Of a DNA stretch of 49,989 nucleotides, positions 1 to 9,177 are shown one piece after another. Source of the DNA: Bacillota bacterium (GTDB taxonomy: Bacteria; Bacillota; DSM-12270; Thermacetogeniales; Thermacetogeniaceae); NCBI GenBank assembly GCA_013177945.1, contig JABLXW010000032.1, positions 1-49,989 of the forward strand. The letters are read 5' to 3'. How positions within the stretch are numbered: position 1 is the first letter of the stretch; each line of letters begins with the position of its first letter. The position numbers and the translations under genes are program-made. The notes beneath the pieces are model-generated. The model was not told the DNA's origin. It searched no databases and saw only the letters and a list, made by a program, of their open reading frames with translations.

Positions 1-586
1 TGTTGTCCGTCGCACTGTTATCCGCGTGTTTTCTAAACATTTGCGCAAGGGAAAACAATAAAATCCCCCCAAGAAATGCCGGAATTGTCATAGAGATAAA
101 TCCCGGCCTTCCGAGGTTTACCGCAACAAGACCTGCTGCAATTGGAGCGATGCTAAACCCCGCATTACCCCCCAAAGCAAAGAGGGACATGCTTAAACCC
201 GGCCGGGCGTTTCCAATGAGGTAAGTTTGCTTGGCGCCTTCCGAATGAGCGGCCGATAAACCAATGCCAGCTAAAATTACTCCCAAAAAGACTCCGCCAA
301 GACTGCTGGAGATGCTCGTAAGGATGAGGCCAATTCCTGAAAGAAAACAACCAATCGGCAACAACAAGTTATTTGAAAGACGATCACTGATTGCACCAAG
401 CACAACCGGAAAAACTGCCAACCCCAGGTCGTAAAGAAAAACAACAAGGCTTGCGGTAAAATAATCGAGATCCATCTCCTCCTTCAAGAGAGGAATGACG
501 AGCCCCAACGATCCCTGGCAAAAATCACAGGCAAAATGACTGAAGGCAACTAAACTAACTAAAAGGAGCACCTTTTTGCTGAGCAT
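1..586 (-). CDS. MFS transporter, Fsr-like (partial, runs off left edge)
   Basis: The frame starts at ATG 586, behind AGGGAGGG, and stays open to the window edge, giving about 195 residues of the N-terminal half. Hydrophobic helices alternate with short loops. An LYDLG...GAISDRLS segment matches the loop 2-3 signature of major facilitator proteins. The later SLFALGGNAGFSIAPI stretch resembles fosmidomycin-resistance (Fsr)-type and related exporters. It lies just beyond the terminator at 611-652, so it is probably a separate transcription unit from the ABC importer upstream. It would act in the cytoplasmic membrane; the substrate is unknown. The MFS call is firm, the Fsr-like assignment is moderate. 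Confidence 0.8.
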   Translation of the reverse strand, partial: MLSKKVLLLVSLVAFSHFACDFCQGSLGLVIPLLKEEMDLDYFTASLVVFLYDLGLAVFPVVLGAISDRLSNNLLLPIGCFLSGIGLILTSISSSLGGVFLGVILAGIGLSAAHSEGAKQTYLIGNARPGLSMSLFALGGNAGFSIAPIAAGLVAVNLGRPGFISMTIPAFLGGILLFSLAQMFRKHADNSATDN

Positions 587-610
587 TGCAGCCCTCCCTA
601 ATCCGATTAC

Positions 611-652
611 AAAGAAAGCCCTTGGAGCAATTGCACTTGCCAGCCAAGGGCT
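611..652 (-). terminator. intrinsic terminator of the Region 1 operon
   Basis: Read on the minus strand, a perfect 9-bp stem (AGCCCTTGG / CCAAGGGCT, 644-652 with 617-625) with an 18-nt loop is followed by TTCTTTG. It closes the ABC importer operon before the MFS gene. Confidence 0.75.
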
Positions 653-690
653 AGTTATATTATTTTTGATTCAATTGCCCTCCTGAAGTC

Positions 691-861
691 TTATTGATTT
701 GCTAAATTTATCCACCAACGCTCTTGTGCTCTTTGCACCGCCAATTCTAAATCCTGCTCCGATGACGGCAGATTTAGCAAACATTCCAACGCTTTAATGA
801 TCCTTTCTTCTGATAAGTGACAATAAGGGAGGAGAAACCCTTTTGCTTTTAACTTTAACAA
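691..861 (-). CDS. small hypothetical ORF, possibly a C-terminal gene remnant
   Basis: A 56-codon frame runs from TTG 861 to TAA 691, between the ABC binding-protein gene and the operon terminator. The predicted peptide is amphipathic (SEERIIKALECLLNLP) and ends RAQERWWINLANQ. That ending loosely resembles the tail RSAEARRWINLKND of the Gfo/Idh protein at 18192-19319. No good ribosome-binding site precedes the TTG, so this may be the leftover end of a lost gene rather than a working one. Confidence 0.3.
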   Translation of the reverse strand: MLKLKAKGFLLPYCHLSEERIIKALECLLNLPSSEQDLELAVQRAQERWWINLANQ

Positions 862-882
862 TTAGCGTATAGTTTTGACAAA

Positions 883-1932
883 TTATCGTAGCGGGGGCTT
901 CCAATCCGCAGGAGCCATACAGTCGGATAAATCAAAGTGTTCTAACCCCTCCTTATCTACTGCAAACTCGTCAGTAGTGTAAATTTTTTTAGGCACCTCT
1001 TCACCAATCGCGGCCTTAAATGCATATGTAACAGCCAATCGCGCCAGCTTAATCGGCTGGCAGGGTACTAAGCCTGTAATCCATCCTTCCCGCAGATACT
1101 TTAAGTTTTCCTCATGGATATCCACCGAGGCAATAACAACTTCACCCGGCTTAAATCCGGCCGCTTTCAGAGCATCCGCCGCTGCCATAGCAGCCACCGC
1201 GCCCCCGGCAAAAACACCGTTGATGTTTTTCCCGTGAGCCTGAATGAAATCTTCCATAACGCGTCTTGCCTCTACCATGTTCTGGGGATGCCACTGCTCG
1301 GCAATGATTTTTATGCCGGGGTACCGCGCGAACTCGTCATGAGCCCCCCGCGCCCTTTCCATAAAGAGGTCGGCGCCAGCAGGACCCTTTAACATTACTA
1401 TGTTGCCTTTTCCATTTAATCTTCTCGCGATAAAATCTGCAACAGCCTGGCCAACATGATAGCTGTTTTCACTTATTTCAATTGTCGTCTTGGTTTTAAC
1501 CAAAACATCATCATTCACAACAGGAATGCCTGCTTCCATTGCCCTGTCAATTACAGGCTTGAGCGCTTCCCGGTTGGTTGCCGTGATTACGATGGCATCA
1601 ATTTTGCGCTCGATTGCATCTTCAATTTGGGAGATTTGCTTCTCAGAGTATTCGTAGCCTCCGGCGTCATACAGTTCAACATTGATCTCATAATCCGGAT
1701 ACCTGCTTTCCAGGATATTCTTGGCTTCGATATACCCGTACGACTTGTTTTGGAAATAAGGATCGCCGGCATTTGAAATAAATACACCAATGGTAACTTT
1801 TTTCTTAGACTTACCATCTGCTCCCGTTTCAGACGTTGACTGTCCACATCCAAATAAGGTAAACGTTAGCACCCCGCACAAAGCTAAATACGAGAGGCAC
1901 CTGATTAAATGTTTTGCTCGACGTCCTAACAT
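883..1932 (-). CDS. sugar-type ABC transporter substrate-binding lipoprotein
   Basis: The 349-residue protein belongs to the RbsB/periplasmic-binding-protein-4 family (type I fold). Residues 1-29 form a lipoprotein signal with the lipobox LFGC; the Cys at about 29 would be lipidated and anchored outside the membrane. The mature part has the family layout: VTIGVFISNAGDPYF at the start of lobe 1, DAIVITATNREALKPVI, GIPVVNDDV and later ASVDIHEENL. The start ATG 1932 is preceded by AGGAGGG. It is the last importer gene in order ATPase, permease, binding protein. Ligand unknown: the family binds ribose, other sugars, autoinducer-2 and polyols. Confidence 0.9.
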   Translation of the reverse strand: MLGRRAKHLIRCLSYLALCGVLTFTLFGCGQSTSETGADGKSKKKVTIGVFISNAGDPYFQNKSYGYIEAKNILESRYPDYEINVELYDAGGYEYSEKQISQIEDAIERKIDAIVITATNREALKPVIDRAMEAGIPVVNDDVLVKTKTTIEISENSYHVGQAVADFIARRLNGKGNIVMLKGPAGADLFMERARGAHDEFARYPGIKIIAEQWHPQNMVEARRVMEDFIQAHGKNINGVFAGGAVAAMAAADALKAAGFKPGEVVIASVDIHEENLKYLREGWITGLVPCQPIKLARLAVTYAFKAAIGEEVPKKIYTTDEFAVDKEGLEHFDLSDCMAPADWKPPLR

Positions 1933-2072
1933 GTTTTCCCTCCTAAAAAATCTTTAGATAAATTGAGGTAGTAGAAAGCTACTTCTGCTCTCAAAAACTT
2001 GCGTTAACATCCCCCCTCCTTTTCTCTAAATATAATTACATCACGTTCCGCCGCGGTAAAATCACTCAATTT

Positions 2073-3050
2073 TTAATATTGGCGAGAACGAAGAATGCTA
2101 ACCAGAACGGCAATGATGATCGTGATTCCGATAATGATCTGCTGAACAAAGCTCGAAATCCCCAATAGGTTGAGAGCATTATTAAGCACACCGATAAGGA
2201 TAACACCGAACAAAGTTCCAATAATACTGCCTTGTCCACCAAAGAGAGATGTTCCACCAATACAGACAGCTGCAATAGCCTGGAGTTCAAGACCTGTACC
2301 GAGCAGTGGCTGGCCGGAGTTCACTCTTGCCGCTAATAGCACTCCTCCTAAGCCGGTTAAAAAGCCTCCGTAGGTATAAATCAAAACCTTATACTTGTCG
2401 ACAGGAATCCCGGCCCAGTAAGCTGCCGTTTCATTCCCACCAATGGCATAAGTATAAACCCCAAATTTGGTGTACCTTAATATTACGTAAGTCACAACCA
2501 GACCGAGGAATGCAATAAGTATTATGACCGGAATACCAATTAGATTACCGCTTCCCAACCAGGCAAAAAATTTCGAATTAAGACCAAAAACCGGGACCCC
2601 TCCTGTATAGGTAAGTGCCGCACCACGCGCAATAGACATTGTTCCAAGTGTTACAACAAACGGTGGAAGTTTAACTTTAGCAATCAAGACGCCGTTGAGA
2701 AGTCCAAAAAGGGTCCCTATAACTAAGCCCGCCAAAATCCCAGCAGCAGCCCCGTTGCTTTTTATAACTGTAGCCGTGACTACGCTCACAAAAGCGACAA
2801 CTGAACCTGCAGAAAGGTCGATGCCCGCGCTGATAATGATTAGAGTCATACCCCAAGCCACGAGAGCTAATGCTGCACTTTGCCGACCAACATTTGCAAG
2901 ATTGTCGAAGGTCAAAAAATTAGGTGAAATGAAACTGAATATAATGCAGAGCAAAATTACAGCTATCGGTACGCCAAGCTCACCCCAGTCGATTCTTCGC
3001 AAAAAGGTAAAAGTGGGTGTATTTTGTACTTTTTGCAACGTGCTTTCCAT
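2073..3050 (-). CDS. ribose-type ABC transporter permease
   Basis: This is a BPD_transp_2 (RbsC-like) membrane protein of 325 residues with about 8-10 hydrophobic segments. It has the family signatures GIDLSAGSVVAF, LPPFVVTLGTMSIARG and AAVCIGGTSLFGGQGS. The frame is open upstream to 3137, but ATG 3050, about 11 nt behind AGGAGG, is the better start and avoids overlap with the ATPase gene that ends at 3067. It forms the transmembrane channel of the importer with the ATPase (3067-4563) and the lipoprotein (883-1932). Confidence 0.9.
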   Translation of the reverse strand: MESTLQKVQNTPTFTFLRRIDWGELGVPIAVILLCIIFSFISPNFLTFDNLANVGRQSAALALVAWGMTLIIISAGIDLSAGSVVAFVSVVTATVIKSNGAAAGILAGLVIGTLFGLLNGVLIAKVKLPPFVVTLGTMSIARGAALTYTGGVPVFGLNSKFFAWLGSGNLIGIPVIILIAFLGLVVTYVILRYTKFGVYTYAIGGNETAAYWAGIPVDKYKVLIYTYGGFLTGLGGVLLAARVNSGQPLLGTGLELQAIAAVCIGGTSLFGGQGSIIGTLFGVILIGVLNNALNLLGISSFVQQIIIGITIIIAVLVSILRSRQY

Positions 3051-3066
3051 AAAGAAACCAAACCTC

Positions 3067-4563
3067 CTAACTCGCTTTTGCTTGAATTCCAAAAGCAGCA
3101 GAAAGAATTTTTTGTTCATCAAAATCTTTGCGTTCAAATTCGCTCGTAATAGTCCCCTTATACATCACGATCACTCTGTCCGCCAAACCAACAATTTCCT
3201 TCATATCGGACGAAATTAGGATAATCGCGGCCCCCGCCTTGGCCAGTTCTCCGATAAAGCCGTAAATTTCGGCCTTGCTCCCAACGTCAATACCCTGGGT
3301 CGGCTCATCAAAGATAAATAGTTTGGATTGGGAACACAGCCAACGGGCAATCACGACTTTCTGCTGATTCCCCCCGCTCAGGTTAGCCAGTCTGGTAAAA
3401 ATCGACGGCGTACGGATATTGAGCCTGCGCACGTACTCCCAAGCGGTATGGTCTAAATCCCGGTGTTTGAGAAACCAGGAGCGCAACGAAGGTGTCAAAA
3501 TATTCTCCTTGACGGAGCGCTGTAAAATAACACTCAGGCTCCGGCGGTCCTCGGGAGCAAAAGCAATTCCCAAACCCTTGGCAACTATAGGGGAGGTGAT
3601 CTCAACGGGATTGCCCATAAAAGAGATCTTCCCTGAGGTATAGCGTATCCCGCCGGCCAGTGTTTTTGCCAAAATAGATCTTCCGGCCCCTACCAGGCCC
3701 ATCACAGCCAGAATTTCGCCCTCACGAACGCTGAAACTAATATCTTTTAAACGTTCACCCACACAAAGATTTTCGACCCTCAAAACCTCTTTACCAATCT
3801 GAATCTCTTCTTTGGGGAAGAGCACATCAAGCTCACGTCCGGTCATCATTTTGATCATTTCGTCCTGGGTAATCTCAGAAGCATTTCTAACTCCTACCTT
3901 TTTACCGTCGCGGAGTACTGTTACCCGATCCGCAATTAAAGGAATTTCCTCCAGCTTATGCGTAATGTAGATGATTCCCTTACCCTCGGCTTTCATGCGC
4001 TTCAGGAGATCGAATAAAAGCATTTCCTCTTCACTAAATAAGCGGTCAGTCGGCTCATCAAGGATAAGAATCGATGGCTCCTGAGAAAGGGCCTTAGCGA
4101 TCTCAACAAACTGTTGTTGGGCGGCACTCAAGTTTGCAACCTTTTCCCTCGGATCAATCTTGGCACCAATGTATTCCAAATATCTGAGAGCCTCTTGATG
4201 CCTTTTTTTGTGGTCGAGAATTCCAAGATGCGAAAACTCGCTTCCTAAGAAAATGTTTTCTTCAACAGTCAAATCTCGAACCAAACTCAACTCCTGAAAT
4301 ACTGTTCCTATACCCATTTTTTTTGCAATTGAGGGACTAAACTGCTTAACTTCAGCGCCATTCACAAAAAGACTACCGGCGTCAGGTGTATATACCCCTG
4401 TAATGATCTTAATGAGAGTAGATTTTCCAGCTCCGTTTTCACCCACAAGGGCCATTACCTCGCCCGCTCTAAGTTCAAAATCAACATCCGTCAGTGCTTT
4501 TACACCGGGAAAAACTTTTGTGATACCACGGGCTTCAACCAAGTTACAAGCTTCGCCCACCAT
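3067..4563 (-). CDS. ribose-type ABC transporter ATPase (two NBDs)
   Basis: The 498-residue, RbsA/MglA-like protein carries two nucleotide-binding domains. NBD1 has Walker A GENGAGKST (about residue 40), the degenerate signature LSAAQQQFVEIAKAL and Walker B ILILDEPTD. NBD2 has a modified Walker A GLVGAGRSILAK, the canonical signature LSGGNQQKVVIARW and Walker B LFIFDEPTQGIDVG. Asymmetric domains are normal for this family. NBD1 reads DEPTDRLFSEEE where most relatives have DEPTASL, a mild oddity. ATG 4563 follows AGGAGG at 6 nt. It powers the importer on the cytoplasmic face. Confidence 0.92.
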   Translation of the reverse strand: MVGEACNLVEARGITKVFPGVKALTDVDFELRAGEVMALVGENGAGKSTLIKIITGVYTPDAGSLFVNGAEVKQFSPSIAKKMGIGTVFQELSLVRDLTVEENIFLGSEFSHLGILDHKKRHQEALRYLEYIGAKIDPREKVANLSAAQQQFVEIAKALSQEPSILILDEPTDRLFSEEEMLLFDLLKRMKAEGKGIIYITHKLEEIPLIADRVTVLRDGKKVGVRNASEITQDEMIKMMTGRELDVLFPKEEIQIGKEVLRVENLCVGERLKDISFSVREGEILAVMGLVGAGRSILAKTLAGGIRYTSGKISFMGNPVEITSPIVAKGLGIAFAPEDRRSLSVILQRSVKENILTPSLRSWFLKHRDLDHTAWEYVRRLNIRTPSIFTRLANLSGGNQQKVVIARWLCSQSKLFIFDEPTQGIDVGSKAEIYGFIGELAKAGAAIILISSDMKEIVGLADRVIVMYKGTITSEFERKDFDEQKILSAAFGIQAKAS

Positions 4564-4580
4564 TAGAAACCTCCTAAAAC

Positions 4581-5801
4581 TTAATCCAGAAGTTTTTCAT
4601 CATAGCCAACCCGTGATAAGACAACAGGGCCTTCGGAGCTGATGTAAATCAAATCTTCGATTCTCACTCCGGCACCTCCGGGAATGTCAGGAATCCAGAT
4701 GAGCGGTTCCATGGCAAGTACCATACCCTCTTCAAGCACCGTATCTTCGGCACCTGGCTGGGTTTCCCCGAGGAATGGCGGTTCGGCCGGAGCGCACCCT
4801 ACACCATGGCCTATAAACAGGTCTATGAAGGAGTTCTCCAAGCCGTATTTGCCTGCAACCTTTTTAAAGATGTTTGCTACCTCCGAACACCTAGTTCCGG
4901 GGCGCATTACCTCAATTCCTTTCATTAAGGCCTCATAAACAGTCCGGTAAACCCGCTTTTGCTGGGGATGGGGCTTCCCGCAGATAACCGTCCTGCCGAT
5001 ATCGCTGAACATACCGTTCCAAAATGCCCCAATGTCAATGAAGACAATATCACCGTTTCGGATTAACTTGTCGGTGTTAAAACGGGTCGGTGGTGCCATG
5101 CGTTCGCCTGAGGCGACGAAAGGGACAGCGGTGTGGCCGAACTCTGCTCCAAGGCGGTACATTGTCCGCATCGCCTCACCTGCAACTTCACACTCTCTAA
5201 CGCCGGGCCTAACGGCTTCAATAGCGGTCTGAGTAACGGCATCTGCAATGGCAGTGGCTTCGGCGATAATTGCCACTTCCTCCGGAAGTTTTTTCATTCT
5301 GGCGCGCTGGATAGGCATCTGTCCGTCCACCCATTCAACGTTGGGCAGAAATTTTTCAAAGGCCTTCCTCTGGGCAAATGTAAGGCAGTCAACCCCTACT
5401 CTTCCTTGTTCAATCCCATATTTTTTGAACAGGGGCACAACTTTGTCGACAACAACCCGTTCTACCAAGCCCTCTTCGTCCATAATGGGGATCGAGTAAA
5501 ATTCCTCGATCCAGGGCATAACTTCTTTAGCCCTGACAACTTCGGCGCTGCTCATGAAAAGGATGGGACCCGCATCCTTTGTAATCAAAACGCCGTATGT
5601 TGTGGAAGAGCGAAACTGGAGCATCAGGACTCGTAAAGAGGTGAGATACCTGACGTTCTCGTCCCTCCAGAGGAAAAGGGCATCTATCCCTTCTTGCTCC
5701 ATAACCTGGCGGACCTTTTCACAGCGTTTGGCGCGCATTTTGTTAAAATCGATGCGTTCCTCAAAATCGGCCTGCATGGGGCCTCTTGCCCAGATGTTCA
5801 T
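4581..5801 (-). CDS. M24-family metallopeptidase/creatinase-fold enzyme (copy 1)
   Basis: The 406-residue protein has the two-domain pita-bread layout: an N-terminal creatinase-like domain (about 1-150, with DALFLWRDENVRYLTS) and a C-terminal M24 domain. All five metal ligands are visible: Asp in FIDIGAFWNG, Asp in MFSDIGRTV, His in FIGHGVGCAP, Glu in LAMEPLIW and Glu in VRIEDLIYI. The family includes Xaa-Pro peptidases, creatinase and DddP lyase; the sequence does not decide between them. Start ATG 5801 has GGGAGG at 7 nt; an in-frame TTG at 5822 is less likely. It sits just before the ABC importer, so it may act on the imported compound. A truncated second copy lies at 19498-19760. Confidence 0.85.
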   Translation of the reverse strand: MNIWARGPMQADFEERIDFNKMRAKRCEKVRQVMEQEGIDALFLWRDENVRYLTSLRVLMLQFRSSTTYGVLITKDAGPILFMSSAEVVRAKEVMPWIEEFYSIPIMDEEGLVERVVVDKVVPLFKKYGIEQGRVGVDCLTFAQRKAFEKFLPNVEWVDGQMPIQRARMKKLPEEVAIIAEATAIADAVTQTAIEAVRPGVRECEVAGEAMRTMYRLGAEFGHTAVPFVASGERMAPPTRFNTDKLIRNGDIVFIDIGAFWNGMFSDIGRTVICGKPHPQQKRVYRTVYEALMKGIEVMRPGTRCSEVANIFKKVAGKYGLENSFIDLFIGHGVGCAPAEPPFLGETQPGAEDTVLEEGMVLAMEPLIWIPDIPGGAGVRIEDLIYISSEGPVVLSRVGYDEKLLD

Positions 5802-5892
5802 CCCAATACCTCCCAATACCAACTGATAGCTTGAGCTGTTTCAACAAATCTGATTTTTTTGTGGTGAACTGCGCTTGACAGAAATAAGTTTC

Positions 5893-6898
5893 TTAAACAA
5901 GGCCGAGCCGTTCCGAGTTTCTGAATAAGATGGCCTCTTTCTCCTGTTCGGTTAACTCCGGGTTTTCTTTGACAAAACCCACAGGGTCGTCGAGGCCCAT
6001 GTCAAAAGGATAATCGGAGCCGAGGGAGTACTTTGCCCACACCTAGCTTATTTTTAAGATAAACCAGTGCCTTTGGATCATGAGTGATGCAGTCACAATA
6101 AACATTGGTTCCGAGAAAGATGGAAGGACAGGCCTCAAGATCCGGGCCCGTTTCTTTTCGCACGCGGTACCCATGATCAATCCGCCCGATCCCGTAGGGT
6201 AAATACCCTCCCCCGTGTGCAGCTAGCACCTTGAGCTTCGGATACTTTTGAAAAACGCCCTCCAGAATCAACAAACCAATTGCAATGCTCGACTCAAGGG
6301 GGTTGCCGATCAGGTTTGTCAGGTAGTGACGCTCAAGGCCGGGACGGGGCCCCACAAAATACGGGTGAATGAAAATGACCGCGCCAAGGGCTTCTGCTGC
6401 CTCGAAAAAGGGCAAATATGACGGATCTGCAATTGGTGTGCCTTCGATGACTCCGCCGATTTCAACACCCACGAATCCCGGCCTTGACATCAGGTATTCC
6501 AACTCTGAAACTGCGCTCTTGCAGTCCTGCATGGGAACTGTCCCGAAGACTTTGAATTGGCCGGGTCTTGCCTGAACCCACTTCTCCAGGGCATCATTAC
6601 AAAGCCGTGCTACTTCCCGGGCGGTCCCCAGATCGCTCCAGTAATAAAAGAGTGTTGGGGAAACGGATAATACCTCATGCGTCAGATTTCTTCTCTCCAT
6701 CTCCAGGAGCCGGGCTTGCAGGTTATAAAACGGAGGTGTAACTTCATACACATACCCCTGATCGTGATGTAAAACAAAGCATCCTTCTTCTTTCTTTTCG
6801 GCGTTTATTTTAACTGTGAATTTGTTTGGGTTTTTGAGGGCGGTTTCAATAAAATCGATCGGTATAATATGAGTATGAAGATCTACTGCGTGCAGCAT
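5893..6898 (-). pseudogene. metal-dependent amidohydrolase (ACMSD-like), frameshifted near its C-terminus
   Basis: This is an Amidohydro_2 family TIM-barrel protein. It starts at ATG 6898 behind GAGGAG. It begins AVDLHTHIIP (metal-binding HxH), then has IFIHPYFVGPRPG and VLAAHGGGYLPYGIGRIDHG. The frame breaks at 6024-6026: the reading ...GVGKVL is followed in another frame by LGSDYPFDMGLDDPVG and then a normal ending to TAA 5893. Removing one G (plus strand) from the run at 6024-6026 restores a protein of about 334 residues with the motif VLLGSDYP. The broken form ends at 6002 and lacks the barrel-closing Asp motif, so it should be inactive unless this is a base-call error. It is translationally close to the ferredoxin gene (4 bp). 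Confidence 0.8.
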
Positions 6899-6902
6899 TT
6901 GA

Positions 6903-7310
6903 TCACTCCTCGATAGCTTTAATGGCATGCACAGGGCAGGTATTGACACAGTATGTTTTTCCGTGACAGAGGTCGCACTTCACCGGGTAACCGTCCAGGC
7001 CAGTTTTAATTGCCTTAAAATTACATGCTCTTACGCAGTCGCCACAGCAGGTACATTTTGCTTTATCCAGACAAACGACACCCATCTCGTTCCTATATAA
7101 AGCCTCGCTTGGGCAGGCATCCACACACTTTGCATTCCTGCACTGGAGGCAAACAGCAATGCGCCACTTCGCCTGCCGCATATCTTTCCATTCGAACTGA
7201 ACGGCGCTTTCCCCTTGCGAAATGAATCCAGCTTTAGCTAAACTGCATGTCACCTGACACGTCCTACATCCCACACAAGCCTTGCGGTCTATCCTCAGAT
7301 ATTTTCTCAT
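6903..7310 (-). CDS. polyferredoxin partner of aldehyde oxidoreductase
   Basis: The 135-residue iron-sulfur protein has several Cys clusters: CVGCRTCQVTC (about 11), CLQCRNAKCVDAC (about 54), CTCCGDCVRAC (about 85) and CDLCHGKTYCVNTC (about 112). This is the four-cluster layout of DmsB/HycB-type electron-transfer subunits. ATG 7310 is preceded by GAGGAG and is preferred over ATG 7331. The gene overlaps or abuts the end of the oxidoreductase gene. It most likely carries electrons between the tungsten/molybdenum enzyme and another redox partner in the cytoplasm. Confidence 0.88.
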   Translation of the reverse strand: MRKYLRIDRKACVGCRTCQVTCSLAKAGFISQGESAVQFEWKDMRQAKWRIAVCLQCRNAKCVDACPSEALYRNEMGVVCLDKAKCTCCGDCVRACNFKAIKTGLDGYPVKCDLCHGKTYCVNTCPVHAIKAIEE

Positions 7311-7317
7311 CTGCTCC

Positions 7318-9150
7318 TCACTCTCCGGCATTTAGTTCTTTGTCAATTTTCAAACGAGCAAGTGTTTCAGCAGTAGGACGCCCTTCGTGATCCCAGCCGC
7401 GCAGCTCGTAATATTCCTGGATCATCATATTTAAGCCATCTTTTGTAATATACTTCCCCTTTGCGGCACCGGACTTCAGGCCCTCATTTAGAATGCGCTC
7501 AGGCAATGTATCGTCCACGCTGGTAAATCCTTCCCGGATGTTAAAAACACGGAACATGGCTTCAATGCGGTCTCCGAATTCGCTAAGCGTAAAATTCTCA
7601 ATCTCACTGCCAACAACGTAGTAAAAATATTTCAGGTAATCTTCTACAGTCAGCGGAATAAATTTCGCAGGGAAATCGCAAACCAGCAACGAATGAAGGA
7701 AATTGTTTTCATCAAACATCTTTTTAACCAGTTCGGCCTTTCCCTCATAAGAAAACCTGTCAATTCCACCGATAATCTCAATTGCAGGCGGCCAGGCCCG
7801 GCGATGACAGGCGCCGCGCGGAGATACAGCATATGCAAGTCCGGCTCCAAATCCGGCACGTGGGTCGTAAGCAGGAAACTCCAAACCCTTGACATGCATT
7901 GCAAAATCAACCGACTTCGACCCGATGCATTCTGCCAGGTACCGAACACCTTCTGCTGCCTGGTTCCCGTAGCCGGTGCGATTTGCGATAGCGTTTAAAA
8001 ATGGGATCAAATCCTTCTTTTTTCCGAAGCGAATTTCATACCCGACTTCATCTTCAGATAGATAACCCCGATCGATACACTCCATAATAAAACCTAAGAC
8101 AGCACCGGCTGAGATAGTATCCATGCCCAAATCGTCACAAGCCAGGTTTAAATCGCCGACTGCAGATAAGTCTGAAATGCCCAAATTGCTGCCTATCATG
8201 CCAAGTGTTTCATACTCCGGGCCTTCCAGACACTTCTGTTCTGCGGCAGCCTGAAATTTGATAAATTTGCTGCAGGGGGTCATGCAGCAATAACATCCCC
8301 GGTCTTTAACAACCAGTTTTCGGACGGCCTCGGCATCTAAATTTCCGCGCGCTTCTTCCATAGTACCGTGCTGGAAATTCAATGTTGGGAGCATGCCCGA
8401 GGCGTTTGTTATGTCTAGTGTAAGGGGTGTTCCATACTTTTTTCTTGCCGTCGCTAGCCTGCTCTCAAACGCTCGCCGTACATCCTCAGAATATTTAGCA
8501 ACTAGGTTTTTCCAATCCGCTACTTCGATGCGACCCGTTCCTCTTACAACGATTCCCTTCAGGTTTTTACTTCCAAAAACAGCACCACCTCCGCCACGTG
8601 CAGCCTGGCGGAAATAGTCGCTTCCAATCGAAGCATACTTGACCATGTTTTCCCCGGCAGGCCCAATCACTGCAACGCCAGCTTCAAAACCCACGTTCTG
8701 GCGCAGATAGGTCTCGCTCTCAAAACACCCTTTGCCTTTTAATTCCGGGACAGGGCGCACAGTGACACGATCATCTTCAATCCACAAAACGGAAAGTTCG
8801 GGGCACTTTCCCGTAATGACCAGAGCATCGTAACCAGCCAGCTTGAGCTGTACGGCAAGTTCCCCGCTTGAATAACTTTCCAAAACCCCACCCGTAAGAG
8901 GTGATTTTGAGAACACAACATACTTGCCTGTACAAGGCGCCAATGTGCCTGTTAAGGGTCCTGTTGCAAGTATCAAGACATTTTCTGGGGAAAGGGGATC
9001 GGTACCAGGTTTTAAATTATCTAAAAGCAACCTGATGCCCAATCCCCTGCCACCTATAAAAAGGGGTCCCCAGTCAGGAGGGACAGGTTCACTCCGGAAA
9101 GAACTGTCCGTTAAATTTACAAACAAGATTTTTCCTGCGTAACCCTTCAT
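7318..9150 (-). CDS. aldehyde:ferredoxin oxidoreductase (W/Mo-pterin enzyme)
   Basis: This is a full-length (about 610 residues) AOR-family enzyme that oxidises aldehydes to acids, or in reverse reduces acids, using a tungstopterin and one [4Fe-4S] cluster. The N-terminal domain begins GYAGKILFVNLTD and has LFIGGRGLGIRLLL, a cofactor-binding motif. The cluster ligands CX2CX3C are in CYCCMTPC (about residue 290), and the distal Cys is in SLLVCDFPAKF (about 500). ATG 9150 has AAGGTG at a suitable distance and is preferred over GTG 9165. It lies with a dedicated ferredoxin, a MoaD-like protein, an alcohol dehydrogenase and an SDR, which suggests alcohol-aldehyde-acid chemistry. The aldehyde is unknown. 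Confidence 0.93.
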   Translation of the reverse strand: MKGYAGKILFVNLTDSSFRSEPVPPDWGPLFIGGRGLGIRLLLDNLKPGTDPLSPENVLILATGPLTGTLAPCTGKYVVFSKSPLTGGVLESYSSGELAVQLKLAGYDALVITGKCPELSVLWIEDDRVTVRPVPELKGKGCFESETYLRQNVGFEAGVAVIGPAGENMVKYASIGSDYFRQAARGGGGAVFGSKNLKGIVVRGTGRIEVADWKNLVAKYSEDVRRAFESRLATARKKYGTPLTLDITNASGMLPTLNFQHGTMEEARGNLDAEAVRKLVVKDRGCYCCMTPCSKFIKFQAAAEQKCLEGPEYETLGMIGSNLGISDLSAVGDLNLACDDLGMDTISAGAVLGFIMECIDRGYLSEDEVGYEIRFGKKKDLIPFLNAIANRTGYGNQAAEGVRYLAECIGSKSVDFAMHVKGLEFPAYDPRAGFGAGLAYAVSPRGACHRRAWPPAIEIIGGIDRFSYEGKAELVKKMFDENNFLHSLLVCDFPAKFIPLTVEDYLKYFYYVVGSEIENFTLSEFGDRIEAMFRVFNIREGFTSVDDTLPERILNEGLKSGAAKGKYITKDGLNMMIQEYYELRGWDHEGRPTAETLARLKIDKELNAGE

Positions 9151-9177
9151 AAATTTCACCTTCACCTCAATTAAGGG

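Noticed and set aside
1593-1609. Sigma-54-like match TGGCAT-CAATT-TTGCG on plus strand
   Set aside because: Inside the binding-protein gene, antisense, with no gene after it. It shows that the motif alone occurs by chance, so context was required for the accepted sites.
5802-5822. TTG start extending the M24 gene
   Set aside because: ATG 5801 has the better placed GGGAGG, which would lie inside the coding region if TTG were used.
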